Counted from the stretch's first letter, positions 46,281-55,815 are shown. The stretch is DNA of 64,000 nucleotides from Halobaculum gomorrense (GCF_900129775.1 NZ_FQWV01000002.1:62001-126000); one strand, 5' to 3'. The notes: generated from the sequence alone by a model not told the origin. Made by a program: numbers and translations.

Positions 46281-48989
46281 TCACGGCTCGGTTGAATCCT
46301 GATAGAGAGTCGTCAGCAGATTAGACTCAGCAGCTCGAAGATGTTGGTTGAACGTTGACTGTGCGATATCGAGAGTCTTGGCAATCGACGTCGAATCGGC
46401 ATCCCGCGGCCAATTAAAATACCCTGCGTAGAGCGCCGTCTGTAAGACTTCTTCTTGCCGGGCGGTAAGAGCTCCATCAAGACGTGCTGAGAGAGAGGTA
46501 TTAGTTTCTCCTCGCTCACTATCCAGTTTGGATAACAGGGTGAGATCGCTGTAGTCTTCCCGGAGTGAACTCAGATATTCCCCGACGTCGACGGTGAATG
46601 GCACGGTTACTGAAACCACGATCTCATTGGACTCGGAAGCGTTTGTGATTTGATTTATCGCAACTCCTTGGTCGGTCAGTTTCTCGCAAAAGCTGCTGTT
46701 CCGCACCGGGACTTTACAGTAGATACCATTTCGAGAGTCGCTCAAAATGACCGTCTCTGGATCGAAACCAGCGGCTTCGAACGCCTCGGGGGTCACGTTT
46801 TCACCGGTCACTCGCGCGAACAGGAGGTGATCTGGACTCTCAGTCACTACATTCAACACTTCGAGATCCGTCTCCATATCCGAAACAAGAGTTGCAAGGC
46901 CAGTATCGTCCTCGAACTGGATTTCGAGAATTGTGCCCCCACCGGATAGAAGCGCCGCCTTTTGCCGGAGTGCTGATATCCCGTGACCTATTATTTGACC
47001 GAGCTCTGTGAGGGCTGTCACCTCTTCTTCAGCGAAGGCGTTTGGCAGTTTGGAGTGGACTTCTAATACGCCAAGGATCGAAGCCTCGCTCTGTAGTGGT
47101 ACAGCCACAATCGAGTTGGTGCCATTTTTCAGTGCGTCTTGTTCCCACTCCGTTTCGGAGCGAGCGGTCATTAAGTCGTTCTCCACGACCGAATGTTCAA
47201 TCTTGTATGCCCGTTCAGCAGGTGGCAATTTAGAGTGATTCCGTTGGGTATTGTCATCTGCTGGAGTGTCGTTCGCCCCCACTTTTTGATATTGGAGCGA
47301 CTCCGTTTTGGCTCTGACCTCGATCGTATTCGTATTAATATCTTTTTTACCGATCCACGCCCCGCTAATCAGATTCAGATGAGCTAAAGCATTACAGACC
47401 TCTTGCTCCAGTTCTTCTCGTGTATTTGCACTGATAACCGTGGCACTTATCGACCGTATCAGTGTGTTGATGCGATCCAGTCGTGTCAGCCGTTCGTTTT
47501 GCTCGTTTAATCGCTGGTCACGTTCCCGAAGGGCCGCCTCTTGGGCTGTTCGTTCGAATGCGCTTGCTGCGTTCGCTGCTAACGTCTTTGCCAATTTGTT
47601 CTTTCTCGAGGGAATCTCTGGCGTCGTGGTCATACCCACCAACAGAACCCCCTCTGATTCTAGTGAGTAGAGTCGCCACGACGAGAACTCCTCTGCCAAC
47701 CACTGGCTCGACTGGGTATCTGTAACGTCTTCGTCTTCGGGACACAACTGTTCTGTTCGGGTCACGTAGGCTGTCCAGACTGGTGTGTCTCCTTCAGAGA
47801 TGGAAGGAAGTTCGATTTCAGTAATATCCTCCGTGGATGCGTGTGCGAGTGGGATCAAGCGTCCCGTGTGCTCTTCTCGTGTATATATCGCAGCAAACTC
47901 GAATCCGAGTTCCCCGACTGCGGCAGTTGTCACGGTCTCGCCGATGCTACGTTCCGAGTCCGCTGTCATTAGATCGCGAGAAACCGCATGCAGATCCTCA
48001 AGCTGTTGTTCATACGCGTACCTCTCAGTAATATTGTGGTAGTGTTCAATCCGCCCACCGGCATAAAGACCAGTTTCGATCGGTCCGCTCCAGTACTCCA
48101 ACCACTGCTGCTCTTTCGAAGCCGTTTCAGGGATACGGACGACGGCTTCGACTTCGGAATTCATATTCTCTAGAGAATGAGTTACGAGGTCAGACAGTGT
48201 TTGCTCACCTGAGAGATATTCCTTGTACGATTCAGAAGCAATGCGACTGTAGTCAGCCCCTTGGATATCGTCTCTGTCAACTCCGAGTAATTCTTCCGTA
48301 GTTTCGTTTGCCCACACCACCAGTCCGTCGCGATCTACTACAACGATCCCTTCCTCTGATGTGTCCAGGACGTCTTCAGTGAGGGACTGGTACTGCTGCT
48401 GTTCCCTGCGCTCTGCTGCTGTTCGTTGCAGGCACTCAATAGCCACTCGAAAATCCCTGTCTGGCAGGTTCTGGAGGTACCGTTCGACTTTATCCTCGAG
48501 TTCTGTGATTTGGTCCGTGAGTGCCTGGTATTTCGGGCTCGTTTCGAGGGTATCTGGGTCCATGACCGCTTCCAAGGTCGATTGGCGTTCTATCAGCGAG
48601 AACAGCTCTTGCAGATCTTCGTTGTACTCGGCTCGAGTAAGCATCTGGGAGATAACGTCTTCGAGGTCGTCAGCTTCAACGGGCTTTTCGAGATACGCAT
48701 CGAATCCCATTTTGACGATATCGAAGTCCGGTGTCACCGCAGAGACGATAACCACCTGGCAGTTCGACTCATATTGTCTGAGTCGCGTAAGAACCTCTCC
48801 GCCGGATAACCCAGGCATCATCCGATCCAGAAGGACGATATCGACAGTCGCATCAAACGCTTCTAAGGCTTCTTCGCCAGAGTACGCGGTTTCGACAACA
48901 TAACGGTCTGCGAGCCACTCTGCATACAGCTCAGCCAAACTCTGGTCATCCTCGACGACCAGGATTTTTGTGTTTCCGTTTTGGGTCAT
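46281..48989 (-). CDS. REC-HalX-PAS-GAF-GAF regulator with Bat-type HTH
   Basis: A 902-residue one-piece regulator. Domains in order: REC (1-118, phospho-Asp55 in VLLDRMMPGLSG), HalX coiled coil (about 120-190), PAS (about 200-330, SLTEDVLDTSEEGIVVVDRDG), GAF (about 345-490, VSRDLMTADSERSIGETVTT), a second GAF (about 515-680), Bat output domain (about 690-840) and an HTH_10 DNA-binding domain (about 845-900, LTARQEEVLQTALYAGYFNWPRD, then IAKTLDIAQSTFNQHLRAAES). Bat-type proteins activate genes such as bacterio-opsin in response to light or oxygen. Only three bases separate it from the upstream kinase gene, so it is the natural partner of that kinase. Confidence 0.93.
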   Translation of the reverse strand: MTQNGNTKILVVEDDQSLAELYAEWLADRYVVETAYSGEEALEAFDATVDIVLLDRMMPGLSGGEVLTRLRQYESNCQVVIVSAVTPDFDIVKMGFDAYLEKPVEADDLEDVISQMLTRAEYNEDLQELFSLIERQSTLEAVMDPDTLETSPKYQALTDQITELEDKVERYLQNLPDRDFRVAIECLQRTAAERREQQQYQSLTEDVLDTSEEGIVVVDRDGLVVWANETTEELLGVDRDDIQGADYSRIASESYKEYLSGEQTLSDLVTHSLENMNSEVEAVVRIPETASKEQQWLEYWSGPIETGLYAGGRIEHYHNITERYAYEQQLEDLHAVSRDLMTADSERSIGETVTTAAVGELGFEFAAIYTREEHTGRLIPLAHASTEDITEIELPSISEGDTPVWTAYVTRTEQLCPEDEDVTDTQSSQWLAEEFSSWRLYSLESEGVLLVGMTTTPEIPSRKNKLAKTLAANAASAFERTAQEAALRERDQRLNEQNERLTRLDRINTLIRSISATVISANTREELEQEVCNALAHLNLISGAWIGKKDINTNTIEVRAKTESLQYQKVGANDTPADDNTQRNHSKLPPAERAYKIEHSVVENDLMTARSETEWEQDALKNGTNSIVAVPLQSEASILGVLEVHSKLPNAFAEEEVTALTELGQIIGHGISALRQKAALLSGGGTILEIQFEDDTGLATLVSDMETDLEVLNVVTESPDHLLFARVTGENVTPEAFEAAGFDPETVILSDSRNGIYCKVPVRNSSFCEKLTDQGVAINQITNASESNEIVVSVTVPFTVDVGEYLSSLREDYSDLTLLSKLDSERGETNTSLSARLDGALTARQEEVLQTALYAGYFNWPRDADSTSIAKTLDIAQSTFNQHLRAAESNLLTTLYQDSTEP

Positions 48990-48992
48990 AGT

Positions 48993-51900
48993 TTACGACA
49001 CGATGCCCGGTTTTTCTGAGTCCTCTCGAGCCGGTTGGGTGGGGACTTCCAGTCTGATCTCACTCCCATCGCCCGAGGTGTCGACTGAAATCGATCCCCC
49101 AGCACGAGTCACCAGTGCCCGCACCATCCACAATCCGAGCCCCTGACCGTGACTTAGCGGTGTTTCTTCGCCAGTTTCGAGGAGATTTTTCTCCATTTCC
49201 GGGAGTCCAGGCCCAGTATCGGACACACAAACCTCTACCCACCGTTCATCGGGTTGCGAGACACTGATCTGTACGGATGGATGCTCAGTATCGTTCGCTG
49301 TGATGGCGTTCTCAACGAGCTCAGAAATCGCCTTCTCAAGGTCACTCGGTATTTGTGATTCTATATCGTGGTCGGCTGTGATAGTGATATTCGCATTAGC
49401 ATGCTCGTCTTCTTTTTTGGCTTGAATATCCTCAGCTATTTGCTGAGCACTCTGGTGGGAAGCGAGAGCGCTCTCGCTCGTGAGTATATTCTGGAGCTCT
49501 TGGGTCTTGTTTGCCATTCTTTCCCACTTGTCGAGAATGTCTCGGATCGTCGCAGCGCGCTGTTCACGAGTGTCTGTCTCTGTGTCCGACGCAAGCAGAT
49601 CGACATACCCTCTCAGTTTCGTCAGATCATTTCGGATATTGTGCCGCATAATCCGGTGTAAGACCTGGACGTGTCGCCGACGCTGCTCCTGAGCTGTAAC
49701 ATCTCGTGCCTCGAATACCAGGAAGCTAAGCTCCCCGCGCTGGCTTGAGATCGGCTTGACCGAGAAGTCGAAGCTGGCGAGTCCATCAACGCCTTCTGCT
49801 TCCACGTTGAACCGAACGAATGAACCCGAAGATGCTTCAGTAACTGCTTGTCTGATTTGAGTTTGCACTTCAGACGAATGCGCGAACAGAGGACACTCCC
49901 AGAGTGGTGTGCCTCTGCTCTCTTCGACACCTGTGCCGCCGAACTCCGTGAGGGGGTCGTTTAGCTCGAGGATTTCACCACTCTGGGTCAGCAGTCCCGT
50001 CAATTGGAACGTTTGATTGAATACGGATTCGAATTTTTTCGTCTGTTCTCTTATATTACTGATGTCACGTATATATAACAGAAACCCACCAACTGCTTCA
50101 TCGTCAAAGAGATTCCGTCCACGTGCCTCTACAGTAATCCACTCCTCATCCGCATCCATTGCTTGGAACTCTAGCTGAACGCTTGAATCGGAATCCTCCA
50201 CGGCGGCGAAAAACGCTTCCATTACACGTTCCCGATCCTCAGGATGGATAATATCAAAGACACTCTCTTGATTTAGCTGAGTTGGATCATATCCAAGAAC
50301 CCGTTCAGCAGAGCCACTAAGATAGGTGAAACACCCGTCGCGATCTAAGATAGACACGACGTCGACTGATTCCTCAACGAACCGCTCTGTTCTACGCCGC
50401 TGTTGACGCTGGTTAGTAAGATCTCTGATGACCATCCCGTATCCCAGGAACACTCCATCTTCAGTTTGAAGCGGGACGTATGAGACTTCTGCAGGAAACG
50501 ACGATCCATCCTGACGGACTCGCTGTCCTTCGTGAGTACTTTCTCCTGCGAGTGATGCCTGTTTTAGTAACCGATCAGCAATCCCACGTTTTTGATCCTG
50601 TTCAGGGTGTAACTCTGCTGCTGGCATACCAATTGCAGCTTCTTCGTCATATCCAAAGATGTCGGCTGCTCCATCGTTCCAGCTGTCGATCTGTCCATCG
50701 TCATCGAGAAGTACAAAGGCGTATTCCTCGAGACTTTCCGAGAGGATATCGAATCGCTTCCGCTCCTGTTGAATCTGCCGAATCCGTCGTTTTTGATCCG
50801 TTATGTCCGTGGCAATCGCGACAAGTCTCTCTCCAGTTTCGTCATCGGGTATCAGAACAGCATCTGTGTGTATCCATCGCGTTTGTTCGTTGGCATCAAT
50901 AACTCTGAAATCCGCAGACAAGTCGTTGGTCTCGCCGACTTGTTCTAGTGACTCACGAACACGGTCCCGATCTTCCGGCGCGACGATCTGTACGAACTCT
51001 TCATAATTGTCCGGATCATGGCCAAGTAAATCGACAAGCGTGTCGTCGAATGATATCTGATCCGTCTCAAGACTCCACTCTGCAATACCAGTGTCCGTTC
51101 CAGAAAGAACCAATTCGAGTTTCCGGTTCTGTTCTGCCAGGCTCCGAGTCCGTTGCCTCCGACCTGTTACGTCCTGCTGTATGCCAATAAACTTCGAAAG
51201 CGTCCCATCTACATCAGTGACTGGCGTGACGGACAATCGATTCCAGTATTCACTCCCGTCTTTTCGGTAGTTTTTCAATTCTACTGTCACCGGTTCACCG
51301 GCCGCAATCGCCTCTCGGAGCTTCGATATTTCGTCTGGGTCTGTCTCGGGTCCCTGGAGGAAACGTGGATTACGACCCAACGCGTCGTCCTCTTCGTAGC
51401 CAGTAATGTCGGTAAATCCTTTATTTACGTACTCGATTGGGTTGCCTTCTCGCTGTGGGTCGGTGATCATAACCCCAACATTCGAGGAGTCAATCGCTTG
51501 CTCCTTGAGTTCGAGTTCACGTTCCCGTTGCTGTCTTTCAGTTTCATCGCGCACAGTACACACAAGGGGACCATCATCGATGATAGTCAGAGAGATCTCT
51601 GCCGGGAACGTCGTTCCGTCTGGTTGGGATCCGGTTACTTTGCCCCGCCAGTGCCCCTCCGACTCAAGAACAGGGAAGGCTTCCGACTCAAGGCGCTCTA
51701 CCTCATCTTCGTCATAGAGCATCCGCCAAGAGTTCCCGATGAGTTGGTCAGTATCATCGAATCCATACATATCCACGTGTGTCTCGTCGATGTAGGTGTA
51801 TTCTCCATCTTCGAGGATGGCGAAGCCGTCTTTCGCATCCTCGACAGCTTGTTGGAACGTCTCCAATTCGCGACGGCGCTGCTCGCGGGGCGTGATATCC

Positions 51901-53465
51901 CGACTGGAAATAACGAGTGATTCGACGCCTGATTCCCCTGTAACCGGACGGATTGTGCCCGTAACGAACCGCATATTACCGTCCCGATCCGGATGTTCCG
52001 CCTGGAAACTGACGTACTTGCCAGCAGCCGCTCGTTCGATCCAGCCTTTAAGATCTTCTTGTAGGTCCGAGGAATGCGACCACCAGTCTCCTTCCCAGAA
52101 CGGTTCCCCCAAGATATCGGATTTGTCGTTCGAAACGTAGTCTAGCGCTGTTTCATTGACCTCAATCGTCTCACCATCAGTTTCTAATAACGCCACCAGC
52201 ATTTCGGGGTCTTCGAACACCGACTCGAAACGCCGCTCATTCTCCCGAAGTTCCGCTTGACGCCGATATTTTTCAGACACGTCACGGACAACACAGACAA
52301 TTCGATCGTCTTCCAAGCGTGTCAGCGATAGTTCAGTCGGAAATTCTTCCTTGCCTTCTGGAGAGGCAGTTACAGTGCCTCTCCACTCACCATCAGATCG
52401 GAGCGCTGAAAGCGCCTCATCCTCCATTCGCTCGATTTCAACGGGATCAGTATACAAATCACGCCAAGTCTGCCCGAGTAACTCATCTTGGTCCTCGAAC
52501 CCGTACATTTCGGCATGCGTTTGATCAACGTACGTGTACTCCTCGTTCTCCAAAATAGCAATCCCATCACTCGCGTTCTCGATGGCCGACTTAAATGACT
52601 CTGGGCGACGCCGGCGTTCCCGCTGTTCCGTCACATCTCTCGCAACGGTATGCATATAGGCCGCCCCATCGCGCTCGATCCGACGGTTCGAGAACTCGAC
52701 ATCGATTTTACTGTCGTCGCTCCGAAGTAGTTTCGCTTCAGTGGTTGCTGGTTCGCCGGCTAAAATTTGGTCGTGGTAATCCTCATAGGCATGTAAGTCG
52801 ACCTCTTCGTGAAGATCGGGAATACGCATCGAGAGGAGTTCCTCTCGCGCATAGCCAGTTAACTGGCAAGCAGCCTGATTCACTTGGACGAAATTCGCAT
52901 CTGAATCACTAATGAAAATGGCATCGTTGGAGCCTTCAAACAACTTATGTGTCCAATCACGCTCAGCCTGTAACTCCTCGAGGTGTCGGATTCGTGAAAT
53001 TGCAGGTTCGAGATTCGAAGCGACGAGTTTCGCCAGTTCTGCGTCTTTCTGAGTAAAGGCATCGAGTTCAGTAGCTCCGACACTCAAGACGCCGAAATCT
53101 GAAATTGGCACAAGAATTTCGCTCCGAATCGGGGTGTCTGAATTATACGTGCCGTCGGCCTCGTGGACATCGTCGAACACTTCCGGACGATTCTGTCTGT
53201 ACACACGCCCGGCGAGAGAATCAAGTGGAAGGATAGGTGCATCGCCAATCACCTCTTGTGCCTCAGTTGATTCGGCGATTGGGCGGAGTTCGTTTCCCTC
53301 TTCATCGTACTCCCAGATCGCCGAAAGAGGCGCATCAAAATTGAGATTCAACATTCGGACCGCAACGACAGAGACGTCCTCGATAGAACCAGCTTGATTC
53401 AGTTCCGAAGACAACTCGAGAAGTCCTGCGGGGGTATGTTCCGTGTACGCGTCTCCATCGCTCAT
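48993..53465 (-). CDS. very large GAF-9xPAS sensor histidine kinase
   Basis: A 1490-residue soluble kinase. Residues about 1-150 are a GAF domain (LELSSELNQAGSIEDVSVVA). About nine PAS domains follow; the second and fourth (SDGIAILENEEYTYVDQTH and KDGFAILEDGEYTYIDETH) are close copies, as are the third and ninth. The fifth is LOV-like (GRNPRFLQGPETD) but has Pro where the photoactive Cys would be. The phospho-His is in HRIMRHNIRNDLTKL, then N-box SELVENAITAND, G1 DTGPGLP and G2 HGQGLGLWMV. No membrane helix is seen, so it senses inside the cell. It heads the minus-strand signalling cluster and shares a 130-bp intergenic region with a divergent helix-turn-helix gene. Confidence 0.93.
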   Translation of the reverse strand: MSDGDAYTEHTPAGLLELSSELNQAGSIEDVSVVAVRMLNLNFDAPLSAIWEYDEEGNELRPIAESTEAQEVIGDAPILPLDSLAGRVYRQNRPEVFDDVHEADGTYNSDTPIRSEILVPISDFGVLSVGATELDAFTQKDAELAKLVASNLEPAISRIRHLEELQAERDWTHKLFEGSNDAIFISDSDANFVQVNQAACQLTGYAREELLSMRIPDLHEEVDLHAYEDYHDQILAGEPATTEAKLLRSDDSKIDVEFSNRRIERDGAAYMHTVARDVTEQRERRRRPESFKSAIENASDGIAILENEEYTYVDQTHAEMYGFEDQDELLGQTWRDLYTDPVEIERMEDEALSALRSDGEWRGTVTASPEGKEEFPTELSLTRLEDDRIVCVVRDVSEKYRRQAELRENERRFESVFEDPEMLVALLETDGETIEVNETALDYVSNDKSDILGEPFWEGDWWSHSSDLQEDLKGWIERAAAGKYVSFQAEHPDRDGNMRFVTGTIRPVTGESGVESLVISSRDITPREQRRRELETFQQAVEDAKDGFAILEDGEYTYIDETHVDMYGFDDTDQLIGNSWRMLYDEDEVERLESEAFPVLESEGHWRGKVTGSQPDGTTFPAEISLTIIDDGPLVCTVRDETERQQRERELELKEQAIDSSNVGVMITDPQREGNPIEYVNKGFTDITGYEEDDALGRNPRFLQGPETDPDEISKLREAIAAGEPVTVELKNYRKDGSEYWNRLSVTPVTDVDGTLSKFIGIQQDVTGRRQRTRSLAEQNRKLELVLSGTDTGIAEWSLETDQISFDDTLVDLLGHDPDNYEEFVQIVAPEDRDRVRESLEQVGETNDLSADFRVIDANEQTRWIHTDAVLIPDDETGERLVAIATDITDQKRRIRQIQQERKRFDILSESLEEYAFVLLDDDGQIDSWNDGAADIFGYDEEAAIGMPAAELHPEQDQKRGIADRLLKQASLAGESTHEGQRVRQDGSSFPAEVSYVPLQTEDGVFLGYGMVIRDLTNQRQQRRRTERFVEESVDVVSILDRDGCFTYLSGSAERVLGYDPTQLNQESVFDIIHPEDRERVMEAFFAAVEDSDSSVQLEFQAMDADEEWITVEARGRNLFDDEAVGGFLLYIRDISNIREQTKKFESVFNQTFQLTGLLTQSGEILELNDPLTEFGGTGVEESRGTPLWECPLFAHSSEVQTQIRQAVTEASSGSFVRFNVEAEGVDGLASFDFSVKPISSQRGELSFLVFEARDVTAQEQRRRHVQVLHRIMRHNIRNDLTKLRGYVDLLASDTETDTREQRAATIRDILDKWERMANKTQELQNILTSESALASHQSAQQIAEDIQAKKEDEHANANITITADHDIESQIPSDLEKAISELVENAITANDTEHPSVQISVSQPDERWVEVCVSDTGPGLPEMEKNLLETGEETPLSHGQGLGLWMVRALVTRAGGSISVDTSGDGSEIRLEVPTQPAREDSEKPGIVS

Positions 53466-53527
53466 ACATCCGATGTTGTTGTTCCGCTGTATTATGTTTT
53501 CGCTTAGAGAACCATTTCATATCGGCC

Positions 53528-53540
53528 CCAATAGAATTGG
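53528..53540. promoter_or_regulatory. inverted repeat between divergent kinase and HTH genes
   Basis: CCAAT-AGA-ATTGG is a perfect 5-bp inverted repeat placed between the likely TATA box of the kinase (ATAAT near 53490, minus strand) and that of the winged-helix gene (ATAAATATAGG, 53544-53554). A regulator bound here could act on both. It is short enough to arise by chance. Confidence 0.35.
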
Positions 53541-53595
53541 TTCGATAAATATAGGATACAGTTATTCACCCTTGAGAATCAATTGTGGTAACAAG

Positions 53596-54297
53596 ATGTC
53601 GACGGAAGCAGTTGCGGTACTCGGGCGGAAATACAGCGTAGATATACTGCGGGCGGCAAGGGAACCGCGATCAGTCAGCTGGCTGAGTCAAGAGCTAGAT
53701 ATTCCGATTGCCACTTGTTACAGACGTGTGAAGGAACTCTCTGAGAATCTGTATTTAGAAGAGGTCACTGCGGACGAAAGCAGGGATAAAACACAGTACT
53801 GTCGAACGGCGGATAGTATTGAACTCAACCTTGCATCTGACGTATTACTTAGCGGCTCTCGATCTTGGGAAACTCGAGAAATACCAAGGGATACAATACC
53901 GTTAGATTCCGTTACGCTTGATGAGTTCTCCCAAACGATTGATACTGTCGAAGACTACTTCGGGAGTTTGATCGACGATGTTGCTGTTCATGCAGCCATT
54001 TCACGCCGGCAACTTGTGGCGGTGCTGGCACGCGCCCAGCTCTCGGGTCGCCAACTCGACATCGAGGGACTGACCGATAACGGCGACATCGTCCACCAGT
54101 CGAACGATGAGACACTGTTTTGGCTTGACGATGATTTCTGGACGGAGCTGGGCGGGCTCCACTACTTGAGCCCAGACGAGGGACGAGCAGCCAGAGAAGT
54201 TCATCGCCGACTCATCGAGGCGGTCGCCGGAGACGTCGCCGACTACAATCGCGAGCGCGATCCGTTTATTCTCATCACGCAAACTCCTGGGTGTTGA
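53596..54297 (+). CDS. winged-helix protein with unassigned C-terminal domain
   Basis: A 233-residue protein. Residues 1-75 are an ArsR-like winged helix (AVLGRKYSVDILRAAREPRSVS, WLSQELDIPIATCYRRVKEL with the recognition helix, and wing TADESRDKTQYC). Residues about 130-233 form a second region (SRRQLVAVLARAQLSGRQLD, FWLDDDFWTELGGLHYLSP, DEGRAAREVHRRLIEAVAGD) that I do not recognise. Base composition changes sharply near 53995: about half G+C before, about two thirds after, by eye counts of sample lines, so the gene may be a fusion of island and chromosomal DNA. The ATG at 53596 is chosen because the upstream extension crosses the promoter. It is divergent from the giant kinase and may regulate it. 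Confidence 0.75.
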   Translation: MSTEAVAVLGRKYSVDILRAAREPRSVSWLSQELDIPIATCYRRVKELSENLYLEEVTADESRDKTQYCRTADSIELNLASDVLLSGSRSWETREIPRDTIPLDSVTLDEFSQTIDTVEDYFGSLIDDVAVHAAISRRQLVAVLARAQLSGRQLDIEGLTDNGDIVHQSNDETLFWLDDDFWTELGGLHYLSPDEGRAAREVHRRLIEAVAGDVADYNRERDPFILITQTPGC

Positions 54298-54423
54298 TAT
54301 CGTTTTATTTGCTCCGTTCAATATCCAGTGTCTATTGTGAGCTTCGGCCGCTACCGACCGTAGTATGTCGGACGGAAGAAGTCCTCGGTCGGGTATCATC
54401 GTTCTCGCTTCTTGACGGGTTGA

Positions 54424-54600
54424 TTGGCGTTACTTGTGGAAGCGTCGGACTCACTGTTTGAAAAAAGCCCCTCCGTGCGGCTTGACCAAATTCGAGCCGT
54501 GTCTCTCGAGAACCGAATCCATTCGGTGGCTGGCAGTCTCGACGACTCGACAATGGCCGAGATCGACGACGCGCTTAAATTAAGTCACGGGTTCGGCTGA
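54424..54600 (+). pseudogene. MazF-type toxin remnant (C-terminal third)
   Basis: The frame after the TGA at 54421 reads LALLVEASDSLFEKSPSVRL, then DQIRAVSLENRIHSVAGSLD, then DSTMAEIDDALKLSHGFG and stop. The order Val-Arg-x-Asp/Glu-Gln-Ile-Arg, Gly-Ser-Leu-x-Asp and a closing helix ending Leu-x-Leu matches the C-terminus of MazF/PemK endoribonucleases. There is no start codon or N-terminal half, and no antitoxin is seen before it, so this is a decayed fragment. It supports the view that this area has exchanged DNA. Confidence 0.55.
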
Positions 54601-54675
54601 TCGAGAGATCCTGTACAAAGAAATCAGTGTCAGATCCGTATGCATTGAGACGACCAGTCTCAACTTTTGAAGATA

Positions 54676-55815
54676 ATGACTCCGAGTACGAGACGCGTTC
54701 TGCTGGTCGAGGATAACGACAGCGACGCGCAGTTGTACGCGGCAATGTTACAGGAGCTGCAGGCAGACACAGTCGACAATCCGACTGCGACTCCGACGGA
54801 CGTCGAGCGAGTCACAGCGCTCGAACCCGGGCTTGCAGAACTCGCCGACCGGGAGCAGACCTACGACGCCGTCCTGTTGGACCTGAACCTTCCCGACTCG
54901 ACGGGGCTGGAAACCGTCGACCGGGTTGTCGACGCCGACTCTGACGTCGCTATCGTCGTTCTCACCAGCGTCGGTGATCAACGCCTCGGTACCGAAGCCG
55001 TCGACAAGGGCGCACAGGACTTTCTGATCAAGGACCACGTCACGCCTCGGGTGCTGGCCAAGACCGTTACCTACGCGCAGACACGGAAGGCCCAGACGAA
55101 ACAAATCGAAAGGCAGCGAAACGAGCTGAGCGTCCTCAACTGGCTCATCCGCCACGAGATCAGAAACGACGCCTCGATCATCCTCGGCTGGGCGAGTGCG
55201 CTGGAGGCGGACTCTCCGAGCGAACAGCGCTCACTCGACCGTATCGAAGACGCCAGCAATCACATTGTGACCCTCACCGAGTCCGTCGGAGAGCTAATCA
55301 GCACACTCGAAGACGAGCGAACGGAACTCGACGCCGTTCGACTCGGCGCGGTACTGGACGCCGAAGTCACTCGTTTCAGAGAAAACTACGAGTCGGCGTC
55401 CGTCTCGCTCACTGGCGGTGTACCAGACGTGTCGGTGAAAGCCAACCAGTTCCTCGGAACAGTGGTACGGAACGTCCTGCTGAACGCCGTCGATCACAAC
55501 GACACCGATACTCCGAGCATCGAAATCGATATTCACCTCCCAGCCGCTGGTGACACCGATGCCGAAACGACAACGGCCGAGGGGGGTGCCGAGCAGGAGT
55601 ACGTATGGGTCGACATCGCGGATAACGGCCCAGGCATCCCTGCTGAGACGAAAGCAAGCGTGACGGAGAAAGCGTATTCGGGCGATGCAGACGGAACAGG
55701 AATCGGGTTGTATCTTGTAAACAAGTTTATGCAACAGTACGAGGGTGAGATTCGAATCGAGGACAACTCGCCCCGTGGGACGGTCGTCAAGCTCGGATTT
55801 ATTCCGGCTGCTTGA
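54676..55815 (+). CDS. REC-histidine kinase hybrid
   Basis: A 379-residue protein with an N-terminal receiver (residues 1-130; acidic pocket VEDNDSD, phospho-Asp69 in AVLLDLNLPDSTG, Lys in DFLIKDHVTP) and a kinase core. The HisKA-like region has the acceptor His in NWLIRHEIRNDASIIL, then N-box NVLLNAVDHND, G1 DIADNGPGIP and G2 GTGIGLYLV. There are no PAS or membrane domains. The receiver-before-kinase layout, common in haloarchaea, lets another kinase control it. It starts at the ATG 54676; upstream in-frame TTG is not needed. An 84-bp MITE lies between it and the next kinase gene. Confidence 0.92.
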   Translation: MTPSTRRVLLVEDNDSDAQLYAAMLQELQADTVDNPTATPTDVERVTALEPGLAELADREQTYDAVLLDLNLPDSTGLETVDRVVDADSDVAIVVLTSVGDQRLGTEAVDKGAQDFLIKDHVTPRVLAKTVTYAQTRKAQTKQIERQRNELSVLNWLIRHEIRNDASIILGWASALEADSPSEQRSLDRIEDASNHIVTLTESVGELISTLEDERTELDAVRLGAVLDAEVTRFRENYESASVSLTGGVPDVSVKANQFLGTVVRNVLLNAVDHNDTDTPSIEIDIHLPAAGDTDAETTTAEGGAEQEYVWVDIADNGPGIPAETKASVTEKAYSGDADGTGIGLYLVNKFMQQYEGEIRIEDNSPRGTVVKLGFIPAA

